Shown: piece by piece, positions 43,201 through 52,600 of the stretch
Numbering within the stretch: the first letter of the stretch is position 1
Layout: each line of letters starts with the position of its first letter
Source of the DNA: Verrucomicrobia bacterium Tous-C9LFEB
GTDB taxonomy: Bacteria; Acidobacteriota; Terriglobia; Terriglobales; Acidobacteriaceae
DNA: 64,000 bases
Assembly: GCA_903970445.1 (NCBI GenBank)
Contig: CAJCIP010000082.1
Location: 1 to 64,000, forward strand
Direction: 5' to 3'
Made by a program: the position numbers and the translations under genes
The notes under the pieces: model-generated
Told to the model about the DNA's origin: nothing
What the model saw: the letters and a program-made list of their open reading frames with translations, nothing else
Databases searched by the model: none

Positions 43201-44570
43201 GCGGAGAAGTTGCGACGGCGGCTGCCACGGCACTCGGGCTCTATGGCTGTGCAGGAAAGCCATGCGGAGCAGCGATCGATGCCTCCACTTCAATCACTGC
43301 TGCCTCTCCAAATGGAACAACTACACAGACTGGGATCGATGTTCTCGAGAACGATCATTTTGCTGAGCTGAAGGCTCTGGAAGCGGAGCATGGAAGCACC
43401 CTCAGGGTCGGCTTGCTCACGAATCAATCCGGCTTGGACGCGCATGGCCAGCGCACCATTGATGTGTTTGCGAGAAGTCTCAGAAACGCCGTGCCCGGAG
43501 CAACACTGAGCGCGCTCTTTTCGCCTGAGCATGGCGTTACAGGCAAGCAGGACAGCACGAACATCGTTGCCGAAACGGATGCTACTACAGGCCTTCCTGT
43601 GATCTCACTCTACGGCCCACACGACAGCGACAAGCGGCCCTCGCACGAGCAGTTGAAGGATCTTGATGCAGTTGTGATTGATCTGCAGGACGCAGGTGTG
43701 CATTTCTGGACTTACGAATCTGTGCTCGGGTATTTTCTGGAGGCGGCTTCCAAAGAACAAATCGACTTTCAGCACCGGATTGAGATCGTCGTGCTGGATC
43801 GACCCAATCCGATCAATGGCGTTGACCTGCAAGGCCCAATGGTTGATCCGGACAGAACGTCGTACGTGGGTTACATGCCGCTTCCGGTGAGGCATGGCCT
43901 CACCTATGGTGAGCTCGCGCGATACATCAACGGCGAGAAGCACCTGAGCGCGTCGTTGAGCGTCGTCGCCATGCATGGCTGGAAGCGCGACGAGTATTTC
44001 GACCAGACCGGCCTGCGCTGGACGAATCCAAGTCCCAACCTGCGTTCTCCCGAGGCAAACATTCTGTACCCCGCACTGGGATTGATCGAAACGACCAACA
44101 TCTCTGTAGGTCGTGGCACGGATGCTCCGTTCTCCTTCTTTGGCGCAGGCGTTCCGCAAGTCGACAAAAAAACCGGTAGGCAAGATCCGGCCTGGTTTCA
44201 TGCGGACGAGGTGGTTGCATATCTGAGGGCGAGAAAGATAAGCGGAATCAGTTTCGCGGCGACTAAGATGCAGATCGCGGAGGACGCCAACCACTATCCT
44301 TTTCACGGTCAAAATATCGATGCTGTTGCGGTAAAGGTAACGGATCGTGCTGCGCTTGACTCTCCTCAACTTGGCATTGAGATTCTTGCCGCTCTGCATC
44401 ATCTGTATCCCGGCACATTCCATCTCGATAGAGCGATGACGCTCGTCGCTAACCAACAGACGATGGATGCACTGCAACGAGGCGACGATCCGAAAGCAAT
44501 CGCAGATTCCTTAGCAAAGCCTCTTAGCGCGTTTCGCGCAAAGCGAGCTCAGTATCTGCTCTACCCATGA
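40287..44570 (+). CDS. Sodium:solute symporter - AmiE-like serine hydrolase - NamZ (DUF1343) fusion
   Basis: A single uninterrupted frame of 1427 residues with three parts. Residues about 15-500: SSS-family symporter with about 13-14 membrane helices (IALSIVSAETSTLTIISIPG, FEGGMAAVIWTDVVQM, AAILAAAMSNLSAALNSLSS). Residues about 510-535: a hydrophobic segment ending SSSAQ, like an internal signal peptide. Residues about 540-1000: penicillin-binding/beta-lactamase-fold hydrolase with SxxK (Ser608, Lys611, in ASLTK), YSD, and HTG (FGHTGFTG). Residues about 1038-1427: DUF1343/NamZ with Glu1081 in FSPEHG, VIDLQDAGVHFWTY, LDRPNPINGVDLQGP and RHGLTYGEL. In Bacillus, AmiE removes peptide and NamZ removes terminal MurNAc from peptidoglycan. 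Start is TTG at 40287 with AGGAG ten bases upstream. Neighbours fit amino-sugar salvage. Sugar specificity of the symporter part is inferred. Confidence 0.93.
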   Translation: MLISAALYASASATGKLSSIDLVLIAFYLLGITLFGLRFRKSSKGAGADRSLKSYFLANNTTPWWAIALSIVSAETSTLTIISIPGIAFAGNFGFLQVVLGYLLGRVIVAALFLPRYMKGEMLTAYQLIDRRFGPVLHKVTAGLFLLTRAAAEGVRVFAVSIVVGVAIGTRDVLSIAIISALTLLYTFEGGMAAVIWTDVVQMVIYVGGTIVAVFTLGSHVPGGWQHIDAVASAAGKFHIFNFALNLTTTYTFWAGVLGGTFLTMASHGTDQLMVQRLLAARNLRESRLALLSSGVVILIQFTLFLLIGAGLYVFYGAQAGATFRTNDYIFPTFIVREMPIGVAGLLIAAILAAAMSNLSAALNSLSSTTVVDFYMRLRPKADDRERGIISKSSTIVWALVLFAIAVYSVSVGGKGHVVEVGLSIASVAYGCLLGVFLLGTLTKYANQIGATIGMVCGFALNIWLWQGHFPFHLGAVTVPHIAWTWYVLIGSAATYVIGSAASLVFRPSRKVFVTAAVALAFVACTLSSSAQTSTPAAAPDFSAVSKLVTDAIAAHKLPGAVVVIGHGGEVVFNQAYGNRKVEGEPGLNGQPSAAEPMTEDTIFDMASLTKDLATATAVMQLYEQGKLQFDDPVQKHLPEFNVLNDAQRAQVTLRMLLTHTSGEAADISLKDPWGITSSDKAEGIRRALTNPLQSSPGEIFRYSDINFLLLGALIEKLTDQPEDVYVQEHVFAPLGMKDTRYLPAFKACEPHAMVGVAVAWAPKPPGRMLFTCPAGTWSTSLLERIAPTAHDDEAKDTNPDYDHLLRGTVHDPTTRRMGGVAGHAGVFSTAHDVSLYAQGLLDALAGRPTQFPLKQATLQLMTVPEQPGHNVSQLTAANAAQAAAIAAGLKGTESGLAPSYPAVKGQNLRGFGWDIDTAFSKPRGIVFLIGSFGHTGFTGTSLWMDPGSDTYVILLANAIHPRGGAPISNLRGEVATAAATALGLYGCAGKPCGAAIDASTSITAASPNGTTTQTGIDVLENDHFAELKALEAEHGSTLRVGLLTNQSGLDAHGQRTIDVFARSLRNAVPGATLSALFSPEHGVTGKQDSTNIVAETDATTGLPVISLYGPHDSDKRPSHEQLKDLDAVVIDLQDAGVHFWTYESVLGYFLEAASKEQIDFQHRIEIVVLDRPNPINGVDLQGPMVDPDRTSYVGYMPLPVRHGLTYGELARYINGEKHLSASLSVVAMHGWKRDEYFDQTGLRWTNPSPNLRSPEANILYPALGLIETTNISVGRGTDAPFSFFGAGVPQVDKKTGRQDPAWFHADEVVAYLRARKISGISFAATKMQIAEDANHYPFHGQNIDAVAVKVTDRAALDSPQLGIEILAALHHLYPGTFHLDRAMTLVANQQTMDALQRGDDPKAIADSLAKPLSAFRAKRAQYLLYP

Positions 44571-44626
44571 CCCACTACGCCTATTAACATTCGTTTGTCG
44601 TTAGCTGCGTTACCCTTAATAACGGC

Positions 44627-46876
44627 ATGGCCGCGTCGAAACATACCTCCGGTAAGACCCCAACAAAACACTCGGCCGCGTCGCGTATCAACGCGAAGAA
44701 CGATGGCGTTCGCTCTGATCACCGCTTCATCAATCGTGATGAAAGCTGGCTGTTGTTCAATCGCCGCGTGCTGGAGGAAGCGGAAGATGCAAGCAATCCC
44801 CTTCTAGAACGGGTCAAGTTTCTTGCCATCACTGCCAGCAATCTTGACGAGTTCATCGAGATTCGTGTCGCGGGCGTGCTGCAGCAGTTCGAGCAGAATT
44901 ATGATCTGCCGCAGGTGCCCGATGAGGGTGGATGTACCCCTCAGCAACGGATTGACCGGCTGCGTGATGCGCTGCATTCCTTTGCTACCGATCAGGACCG
45001 CACGTGGCAGGAGCACATACGGCCGGCTTTGAACCAGAGAAACATTCGCTTTCTGCCTTGGAAAAAGCTACGTGCCGATCAGATTGAGTTTGCTTCGAAG
45101 TTCTTCTATGAGCAGGTTGATCCGCTGCTCACTCCGGTAACACTCGACCCTTCGCATCCCTTTCCTCGAGTGCTGAACAAAGCGCTGTCGGTTGCTCTGC
45201 TGTTGCGGCACAAACGCAAGCCGCAGGGCGGAGGGCGGCAGACGCGTGCCTTGGGTGTAATTACCATACCGCGCTCTCTGCCTAATATGATTTGCCTGCC
45301 GTCCGACGATGGCTACCGCGATTTCCTTCTTCTCGATGACCTCGTGGAAGCTCATGCGGAGCGCATGTTCCGTGGATATGAGGTTGTGAATCGCGCAACG
45401 TTTCGCGTCACACGCAACAGCAATCTCTACATGGTGGAAGAAGAAAGCCGTTCCGTTCTGGAAAGTGTTCGTGAAGAGTTGCACAATCGCCGCAAGGGCG
45501 ATGTCGTTCGACTGGAGATCGAGGCATCCGTCTCTGATGTCATCGCGGAACGTTTGCGCGTCAACTTCGAACTGGAGGAGTGGCAAATATTTCGCACGAC
45601 CGCCCCAGTGAATCTTTCTCGGCTGATGACGTTGCATAGTGAAATCAAAGACCCGAGCATGAAGTTTGCTGAGTTTCATGGACGCAGGCTCCAGCTTCCG
45701 GCGCAGAAGACGATGTTCGATGAGATCCGCGAGCACGATATCCTTTTGCATCATCCTTTCGACAGCTACAACACTGTGGAACAGTTCGTGGAGTCAGCAA
45801 CGTCAGACCCTCGTGTGGTTTCGATCAAGCAGACCCTCTACCGAACAAGCGCGGATTCGCCGCTTTTTCGCGCGCTCACCGAAGCCGCTCACGAGCAGAC
45901 GAAGGACGTTACAGTTGTGGTGGAATTGATGGCTCGCTTTGATGAGGCCTCGAACATTCGCTGGGCGAGAGAGCTGGAGGATGCAGGCGTTCAGGTGTTC
46001 CACGGCATCATCGGACTGAAGACGCACTGCAAGCTGGCTTTGCTGGTAAGAAAAGACGCCGACAACGTCATTCGTCGTTACGCACATCTGGGAACTGGCA
46101 ACTACAACCCGATCACGGCGCGCTTCTACACCGATATCAGCCTGTTGACTGCACGTCCGGAAATTACTGAGGCTGTGCAACGTGTATTCGACTATCTGAC
46201 GGCCGGTTGGCAAGCGGAGGTGGACGTCTACCGGCCGTTGCAGGTCGCACCGCTGACGCTTGCGACAGACATTCTGGACCTGATTAGGCGTGAAGCAGAG
46301 CACGCCCGGAAGAAACGCCCTGCGCGCATCATTGCGAAGATGAATGCCCTTCTCGATAACAAAACAATCGAAGCGCTATATGCGTCGTCCCAGGCCGGGG
46401 TCGAAATCGATCTGATTATCCGCGGTATGTGTGCTCTCCGGCCGGGTGTTGACGGTCTCAGCGAGCGCATTCGCGTTCGCTCGATTGTGGGGCGCTTCTT
46501 GGAACATAGCCGCATCTTCTGGTTTGACAACGGAGGAAGCGAAGAAGTTTTCGCAGGTAGTGCGGACTGGATGTCTCGTAACCTCTACGAGCGCTGTGAA
46601 GTGATTTACCCGATAACTGACTCCGCAGCAAAGCGCCGTCTACGTGATGAGATTCTCGAGGCGTATTTACGAGATTCCGTGAAGGCACGCCTCATGCAGC
46701 CGGACGGATTCTACACACGAGCACCAAAGTCGGGACCGGGCCTCAGCGCTCAGGATTGGTTAATGCAGCTCTCCCAGGCCGCGCCAGTGCCAACGACTCA
46801 AGAAGAGCCAAGCGGGCAACCGCTTTTCAGGCCGCGCACTACGGCAAAGAAAGCACCTAGCATCAAGAAGTCTTAG
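44627..46876 (+). CDS. ppk1: Polyphosphate kinase
   Basis: Makes polyphosphate from ATP, reversibly. 749 residues with an N-terminal basic, disordered 35-residue stretch, then the PPK1 N domain (FINRDESWLLFNRRVLEEA), head domain, and two PLD-like C-terminal catalytic domains. The phospho-accepting His lies in GLKTHCKLALLVRKD, followed by RRYAHLGTGNYN; TLYRTSADSP and WFDNGGSEEVFAGSADWMSRNLYERCE are further signatures. Catalytic residues appear intact. ATG at 44627 is 56 bases after the fusion gene, same direction; a functional link is not implied. Its stop is two bases from the end of the convergent sedolisin gene. Confidence 0.96.
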   Translation: MAASKHTSGKTPTKHSAASRINAKNDGVRSDHRFINRDESWLLFNRRVLEEAEDASNPLLERVKFLAITASNLDEFIEIRVAGVLQQFEQNYDLPQVPDEGGCTPQQRIDRLRDALHSFATDQDRTWQEHIRPALNQRNIRFLPWKKLRADQIEFASKFFYEQVDPLLTPVTLDPSHPFPRVLNKALSVALLLRHKRKPQGGGRQTRALGVITIPRSLPNMICLPSDDGYRDFLLLDDLVEAHAERMFRGYEVVNRATFRVTRNSNLYMVEEESRSVLESVREELHNRRKGDVVRLEIEASVSDVIAERLRVNFELEEWQIFRTTAPVNLSRLMTLHSEIKDPSMKFAEFHGRRLQLPAQKTMFDEIREHDILLHHPFDSYNTVEQFVESATSDPRVVSIKQTLYRTSADSPLFRALTEAAHEQTKDVTVVVELMARFDEASNIRWARELEDAGVQVFHGIIGLKTHCKLALLVRKDADNVIRRYAHLGTGNYNPITARFYTDISLLTARPEITEAVQRVFDYLTAGWQAEVDVYRPLQVAPLTLATDILDLIRREAEHARKKRPARIIAKMNALLDNKTIEALYASSQAGVEIDLIIRGMCALRPGVDGLSERIRVRSIVGRFLEHSRIFWFDNGGSEEVFAGSADWMSRNLYERCEVIYPITDSAAKRRLRDEILEAYLRDSVKARLMQPDGFYTRAPKSGPGLSAQDWLMQLSQAAPVPTTQEEPSGQPLFRPRTTAKKAPSIKKS

Positions 46877-46878
46877 CG

Positions 46879-49617
46879 TCATTGCACAACAAGGGTGATC
46901 GTGGAGCTGTGAACGATCGAGACCCCGTTGACCGTTGCGCTTGCTGTAACGACTACAGGATAGGATCCGGGTTTTGCAGGAGTGTTCCCAGCCACCGGCG
47001 CGTTTGCAGAGCTTGCGCATCCGCTTAGTCCCACGGTAAGGATGAAGACGAAAGAGGCGACCAGTAGTGGAAGTTTTCGGCGTCGCAACGTCGCGAAACA
47101 GCAAAACGAGGCGAATGCTAAAGATAGCTTCCACCGCGTGGAGCGTGCTGTCGGCTTATTGCTTGAGAACTGCATGTTCTGGTGCCGACTTTGTGGAGCG
47201 CCGGTATATCCAAACAGGATTAAGGTGGAGTTGCCGGAGATTGTAGAGGTTAGATCAATCGGATTTACGCTGAAGGAGTGTTCGGCATTCAGTCCTGTGG
47301 GTGCGCTGGCTGTGAGCTCGATTGTTTCGTTGAACCCGTTAAGAGATGTTGCGGTCAGCACAATTCCTGGCGCGACCTGCCCCGCGGTAACTGTCACTGT
47401 CGCGACTGGTGGAGTAAAGCTGAAATCTGGCGCGTTAGCGGAGCTGACGTTCAGGACAAAGGCGGCTCTCGAACCGATGAAGGTGGCATCGCCCAGATAC
47501 GTGGCTTGTACCTTCTCCGTTCCGGCGGAGAGGTTTGTCGTGTCAAGCAGGAAGGTGGCCGCGCCCGACAGAAGCGTCACTGGCGAACCGACGGGCATGC
47601 TGTTGACGGTGAATTGCACGTTGCCGGTTGGCGTGGCGGTCGATCCCGCTGATGCTGATGCTACCGAGACAGTGAAGTAAACCGCAGTTCCGGCGCGGAC
47701 GTTGTTTGCGTTCCCAGCAACGTTGGTGGACGTCGGCAAAGTACCGGTGGTCACAACGATTGGAGTCACCGAAGACCAATGTGTGACCAGTTGAAAAGCG
47801 TCAACTGAGCCCAAGCCGGTAGCTAGGTCGTAGCCAGCGTTTGCCGAAAAGCCAATAGTGCCGCTTGAACAGTCTGTCGTGCCCACGGTGCACGGACTGG
47901 CATTGCTGCCGGAAGTGATGTCGTGGAACGCCAATGGGCCGTAGGTGCTGTTCGCTAGTGGATACAGGACGGAGTTCGCGTTACCGAGACGATCTCCTGT
48001 TTGTTGCACTACAAGAGCGAGCAGACCCGCGAAGGAGGGTGGTCCCACCGATGTGCCGCCGACGTATTCCACTGCGCCGGAGGAGTCGAGAAAGCCATTC
48101 GAGCAATGACCTTCTGTGCAGATGAGATAAGGATCGTGGTTGGGCGAGGCGTTCAACGAGACATCAGGCACGTCACGCGCAAAGTCGTTTGGCACACCTT
48201 CCCCGACCTGCCATGCGGGCTTTGCGAAGTAGGCGCTTCGTCCTCCACCCGCGGCGTCGATTCCGCCGAGTGCATCGTCGTTCCATACGACCTCGGGAAT
48301 GTAGGACAACGCCGACCCACCGCCGCTTACATTCGCAGGACCGAAATAGGTTCCAGCTGATTCATTGAAGCTCGTTCCACCAACCCCGGTAACTTGAGGC
48401 GAGGAGGCCGGAAAATCCACAGCAAAACCATGTGACGCGCTGACGACGTTCGGATCGCAGTCGGTGGCTCCAGCGTCACCAGCAGGCGCGACCACTGTCA
48501 TCCCCTGGGCGCTGGCTTGCTGCAACAACTGACTGTAATATGCCAAGGACGCGGCTCCGAGATCAGCTTCGCAGTCGCCATAGCTGAGCGAGATGATCGG
48601 CGCCAGGTTCTTGTCAATCGCCTCGGTGAGCGAACCATCCACGACGCTGGTCGAGTTGACGTAGAGGATGGTAGCTCCGGGCGCTGAGCCTCCCGCCCAC
48701 TCGATGTCAAGTTCTGATTCGAGGAGATCAGCTGTTGATGGAAAACCCGGATCGCTGCCATAAAGAATTACCGTTGGAGCAGTGGCGCTCAAAGCAGAAG
48801 CCGCCCGGAAGGCCGCGATGTCGGATAGGTTGATGTCGGACTGGCCTACGACAGCAACCGTGACGCCAGAACCGGTTGTTCCACTAGAGAGCAGCGCATT
48901 CTCGTCATAGATGGTGTGAAAGTCGTTCGGAGAAAGGTAATGCGTTCCATTGCTGATTGTGTATTGCGGCCCGACGACAAGGTTCTTCGCTGCCGAATGT
49001 AGTAATGCCGTGCCTATAACGTGACGTGGCTTAGGCGAGAAGTCATCAAGACCGGTAATGGCCATGGTCAATGCTGCCAATTCTGGTGGCAACCTGGCTG
49101 GTGTCACATTCGCGAAATGACTCTCATCATGCAGCGTGACGCGGTGCAATTCGGTGGCAAACGCACTCTCCGCCTGGCCGGCTGTGCCTGAGAAGCGGAC
49201 GAAGGAACCGCCCTGGCCGTCTTCTATGTTCCGGAAGCCTTGAGCCTGCAGCCATCGAGAAACTTTCGCTACATCTGCTCTAGCGAGGCCGAAACGTCTC
49301 TGGAATTCCTCTGGCGTCAACCATTGGTGGAAGCGGGGTGAAGTTGCATTCTGCTGATCGAGCAAAAGCTGGTCGAGATCCTGCTGCTGTTTTCGCGTTC
49401 TTGAAAATCGCAGCGACAGGTTGTTGAGGGAGGTTTGTGCAGGAACTCGACCGTAATCCATTGCGTGCAACGCCCGCGGTGAAATGCTACCTTCGATCTC
49501 AGAAGCTGACGGTTGCTGAATCTCGCGGGTGAGCCTCGGAGCCTGTCCACGCATTGCAAGTCCAGCCGCAAGAACTACGCAAATGGATTGCAGTCGAACG
49601 ACAGAAAAGAGGCCCAT
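46879..49617 (-). CDS. Sedolisin-type (S53) secreted peptidase with Ig-like and membrane C-terminal part
   Basis: 912-residue pro-kumamolisin-type acid serine peptidase. Signal peptide (ICVVLAAGLAMRGQA), activation prodomain about 30-200 (FHQWLTPEEFQRRFG; ITGLDDF), catalytic domain about 215-640. Catalytic Glu300 and Asp304 lie in ESELDIEWAGGSAPG; the nucleophile Ser523 in YVGGTSVGPPSFAGL; the oxyanion Asp in APAGDAGATDC; DVSLNA precedes the nucleophile. An Ig-like domain follows (about 660-760, ending YLGDATFIGSRA), then a beta region interrupted by two hydrophobic segments around RRRK, a GC lipobox-like LTVGLSGCAS, and a final beta strand ending LVVQ. ATG at 49617 with AGAAGGA upstream. It is transcribed downstream of a degenerate paralogue. 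Confidence 0.93.
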   Translation of the reverse strand: MGLFSVVRLQSICVVLAAGLAMRGQAPRLTREIQQPSASEIEGSISPRALHAMDYGRVPAQTSLNNLSLRFSRTRKQQQDLDQLLLDQQNATSPRFHQWLTPEEFQRRFGLARADVAKVSRWLQAQGFRNIEDGQGGSFVRFSGTAGQAESAFATELHRVTLHDESHFANVTPARLPPELAALTMAITGLDDFSPKPRHVIGTALLHSAAKNLVVGPQYTISNGTHYLSPNDFHTIYDENALLSSGTTGSGVTVAVVGQSDINLSDIAAFRAASALSATAPTVILYGSDPGFPSTADLLESELDIEWAGGSAPGATILYVNSTSVVDGSLTEAIDKNLAPIISLSYGDCEADLGAASLAYYSQLLQQASAQGMTVVAPAGDAGATDCDPNVVSASHGFAVDFPASSPQVTGVGGTSFNESAGTYFGPANVSGGGSALSYIPEVVWNDDALGGIDAAGGGRSAYFAKPAWQVGEGVPNDFARDVPDVSLNASPNHDPYLICTEGHCSNGFLDSSGAVEYVGGTSVGPPSFAGLLALVVQQTGDRLGNANSVLYPLANSTYGPLAFHDITSGSNASPCTVGTTDCSSGTIGFSANAGYDLATGLGSVDAFQLVTHWSSVTPIVVTTGTLPTSTNVAGNANNVRAGTAVYFTVSVASASAGSTATPTGNVQFTVNSMPVGSPVTLLSGAATFLLDTTNLSAGTEKVQATYLGDATFIGSRAAFVLNVSSANAPDFSFTPPVATVTVTAGQVAPGIVLTATSLNGFNETIELTASAPTGLNAEHSFSVNPIDLTSTISGNSTLILFGYTGAPQSRHQNMQFSSNKPTARSTRWKLSLAFASFCCFATLRRRKLPLLVASFVFILTVGLSGCASSANAPVAGNTPAKPGSYPVVVTASATVNGVSIVHSSTITLVVQ

Positions 49618-49681
49618 ACGATCCTTCTAACACTATTTTCGGCCTGAACTACTTGCCAACGTAATCGGTGGTCAAACGAAT

Positions 49682-52600
49682 CTACTGCACGGTCACCTGA
49701 AACTGTTGTGTATGTGTTGTGCTCGTCTTGCCATCCGAAGCGGTTGCAGTCACGGTGAGGTACTGCGTGCCGCTTGGTGTGCCGCTGGTGAGCTGCTGCC
49801 CGTTTGCGCCATTGATGATGTTCGTGCAACCAACACTGCCAAGTAACCCGATCGTGACCAGGCAGGCCAGCAGCAGAGGACGCCGCCCTCGAGAGCTTGG
49901 CAGGCAGAGAGCAAGAAACAATCCAGCGAAGGCGACGCCACCAGCTGCCTTGCCGAAGTTGATCTTCTGATTGTCCGCATGCTGCGCGGTCGTGATAACG
50001 GTCAGAACGGATGTTCCAGAGTTCGTAAGCGTCGATGGATTGAAGCTGCAGGTAATCCCGGTTCCCGCGGGCGGCACGCAGGCGAGGGTTACTTGTCCTG
50101 TAAATCCGGCGTAAGCCGTCACGGTCGCAGTCGTTGCAGCACTCGAGCCTGCAGTTAGCGAGATGCTCGCCGGTGAGAACGTCAAGTCTGCATCTGTGAT
50201 GGAAATAGTCAACGCCACAGATGTCGAAGTGGAATAGCTGCTGTTTCCGGAATACACGGCTGTGATGACATGCGTTCCACGTTTCAAGCCGGTGGTACTG
50301 ATTTGGGCGTAGCCCGCTCCGGGCCCGTTCGAACTGACGCCGATTGTGCCGAGCGTTGTGCTTTGGCTGTTGTACAGATCCTGGAAGGTCACGCTGCCAG
50401 AAAGCGCAGAACCACTGGTGCCGGCTGTCGCCTGAGCGATGGTCGCAGTCAACACAATATTCGCTCCGACAAGAGCGGAGGATGTGCTGCTCGTCAGTGT
50501 TGTTACACTACCGGTTCCAGTCGTAGTTGAGGTTGAGTTGAAGCTGAGTGTCGGTGACGTGCTTGCTGCCCAGTTTCCATCGCCGGAGTACATTGCGTAC
50601 ACCGTTGTGGCCGCGCTACCGAGCGTCGCTGTATATGTGGCCTGGCCATTAGTGATGGTGGGAGAGCCCACGGCTGTGCCATTTACGTAGAACGCCACGG
50701 CACCAGTAAACGGGAATGCCGTCGCCGAGCCATTGGTGTTCTTTACTGTGGCCGTGTAGGTTACGGATTGCCCGGCAGTTGGGCTCGACGGGGTCGCTGC
50801 AATGGTAGTGGTGGTTGTACCGCTGACAACCTCAACAGAAGCGTACTGCGATCCGCTGGTACTGGATGCGAAGTGCGTGTCACCACTGTAGTTGGCTTCA
50901 ATGGGGCTATACGCGCCCCGAGCGCCCAACGTAGCCGTGCAAGTGGCAATGCCGTTTGCAAGCGTCCCCGTGCAGAGCGTGGTCGTGCCGATAACAAAGC
51001 TGACGGAGCCGCCGATTGCATTCGCAGAAGTCTGGTTCGGGCTAACTGTGGCGGTCAACGTCACCTGGCCACCCACCGGCACACTATTTGGCGTGGCGTT
51101 TACGACCGTCGTCGTTGGAATGGTTCCACTGGTGACCGTGGTTGTGGATGAGTTGCTGTTGTAGTTGTTGTCGCCACCGTAGCTTGCGGAGAAATTGTTG
51201 CCGGAGGCAGAGTACGCGTAGGCATTCGTCGTAAGCGTTGCCACACCACCGGAGACAGTGCCGGCACCGAAGATGGCACCGTTGTTCAGAAAATTCACAT
51301 TGCCAGTCGGTGAGGCAGCATTGTTGCCGGCAGCGGCAATCGCCGCCTGGAATGCGACTGTGTCGCCGCTGTTCGGTGAAGTTGGCGAATAGGTAAGCGT
51401 CACGGCGGGCGTCGCCTTAAGGAAGTTTGCTGTAACGCGCTGGGTGGGACATGTGAAACTTGGATCGGTGCCATCGCAGCTGATGAGGAAGACATCGCTA
51501 CCGGCCTGCACGCCCGGAACGAGCACCTGAGCAACCGCCGTTCCTCCTGAGCCACTTAGCGTACCGGTGTAGGTGTTGGTGTCAGACGTTCCGGAAGGAA
51601 TGACGTTCACCTTGCCCGTCGGCGTGCCTACGCCTGAAGCCGACTTCACCGTCACGGCCAGCGTGGCATCGCTGCCGATAGGGACGGCAGCAGCCTCGGT
51701 GGCGCTCAAGGTTGCGCTCTCAGGCTCAATCGTGAAGTTGTCGGTGACTGTGCTTGTCTTGGCTGCGTAGGTAGCGTCCCCGCTGTAACTGGCGGTGACG
51801 GTGTACGCTCCGCCCGGCAGCACATTGGTGGTGTACGTGGCGGTACCGTTGTTCAAAGTCGCAGGTCCAAGAGCGCCGTATGGCTTCACATTGAAGGTGA
51901 CTGTGCCGGATGGAACGGCCCCATTCCCCTGGCCGGAGATGTCTTTTACCACTGTGGTGAAGGTGATATTCGAGCCGTGCGTTTGTGAATAGTTGTCGAG
52001 CGAGATCGATACGTCTGTCGCTAGCGAGCCGCGTGGATAGAATTTTGCCAGCTTGTCGAGGTCGACTAATCCGAGGCCGGTATTTTCTTCCCAGGTGCCT
52101 GCGGCTGCATGATCCGGTTGCGTATACAAGCCGGGCATCGGGCCGAGATTGTAGAGGGTCGTGTTGATGTTGCCGAGCCGTGCAGGAGAGCCATCTGCGT
52201 TCGCCGGCATTGTTGCGAGGATCGAACTGATCGTCTTCACAAACGCCGCAAGGTCCGTTGCGGTGAGATCCGGCTCATGACGAAAGTCGTCCGCGGACAG
52301 CCCGGGTGCGTGCTGCCAAGAGGGCCGAAGTTCCGTCAAAGAAGCACTTACTGGAGAAGCCAAACCCGGTTTGAGTGCCACCGAGGTAACTTCACTCAGG
52401 GATGCCGGGAACGATGAGGAGCCGGCTACACCACAACCGCTGGACGCCAGCACCGTGATGCCTTGAGCACTTGCTTGCTGCAAGGCAAGTTGCGTAGCTG
52501 CTTGCGTCGCGGCGTCCGAGTCACCTGCGCACGTTGTGCTGGTCATGGAAACGACGCGGCTGCTGTTGGCAGCGACGATAGAGGTCAGCTCGCTCAGCGG

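Noticed and set aside
47278-47680. Open frames opposite the sedolisin Ig-like region
   Set aside because: Antisense shadows of repetitive Thr/Ser/Val codons without start signals.
49682-52000. Ig-like repeats as a DNA tandem-repeat array
   Set aside because: The repeat units are similar at the protein level (Y-S-G-D endings) but diverged in DNA, so it is an ancient domain duplication rather than a DNA repeat.
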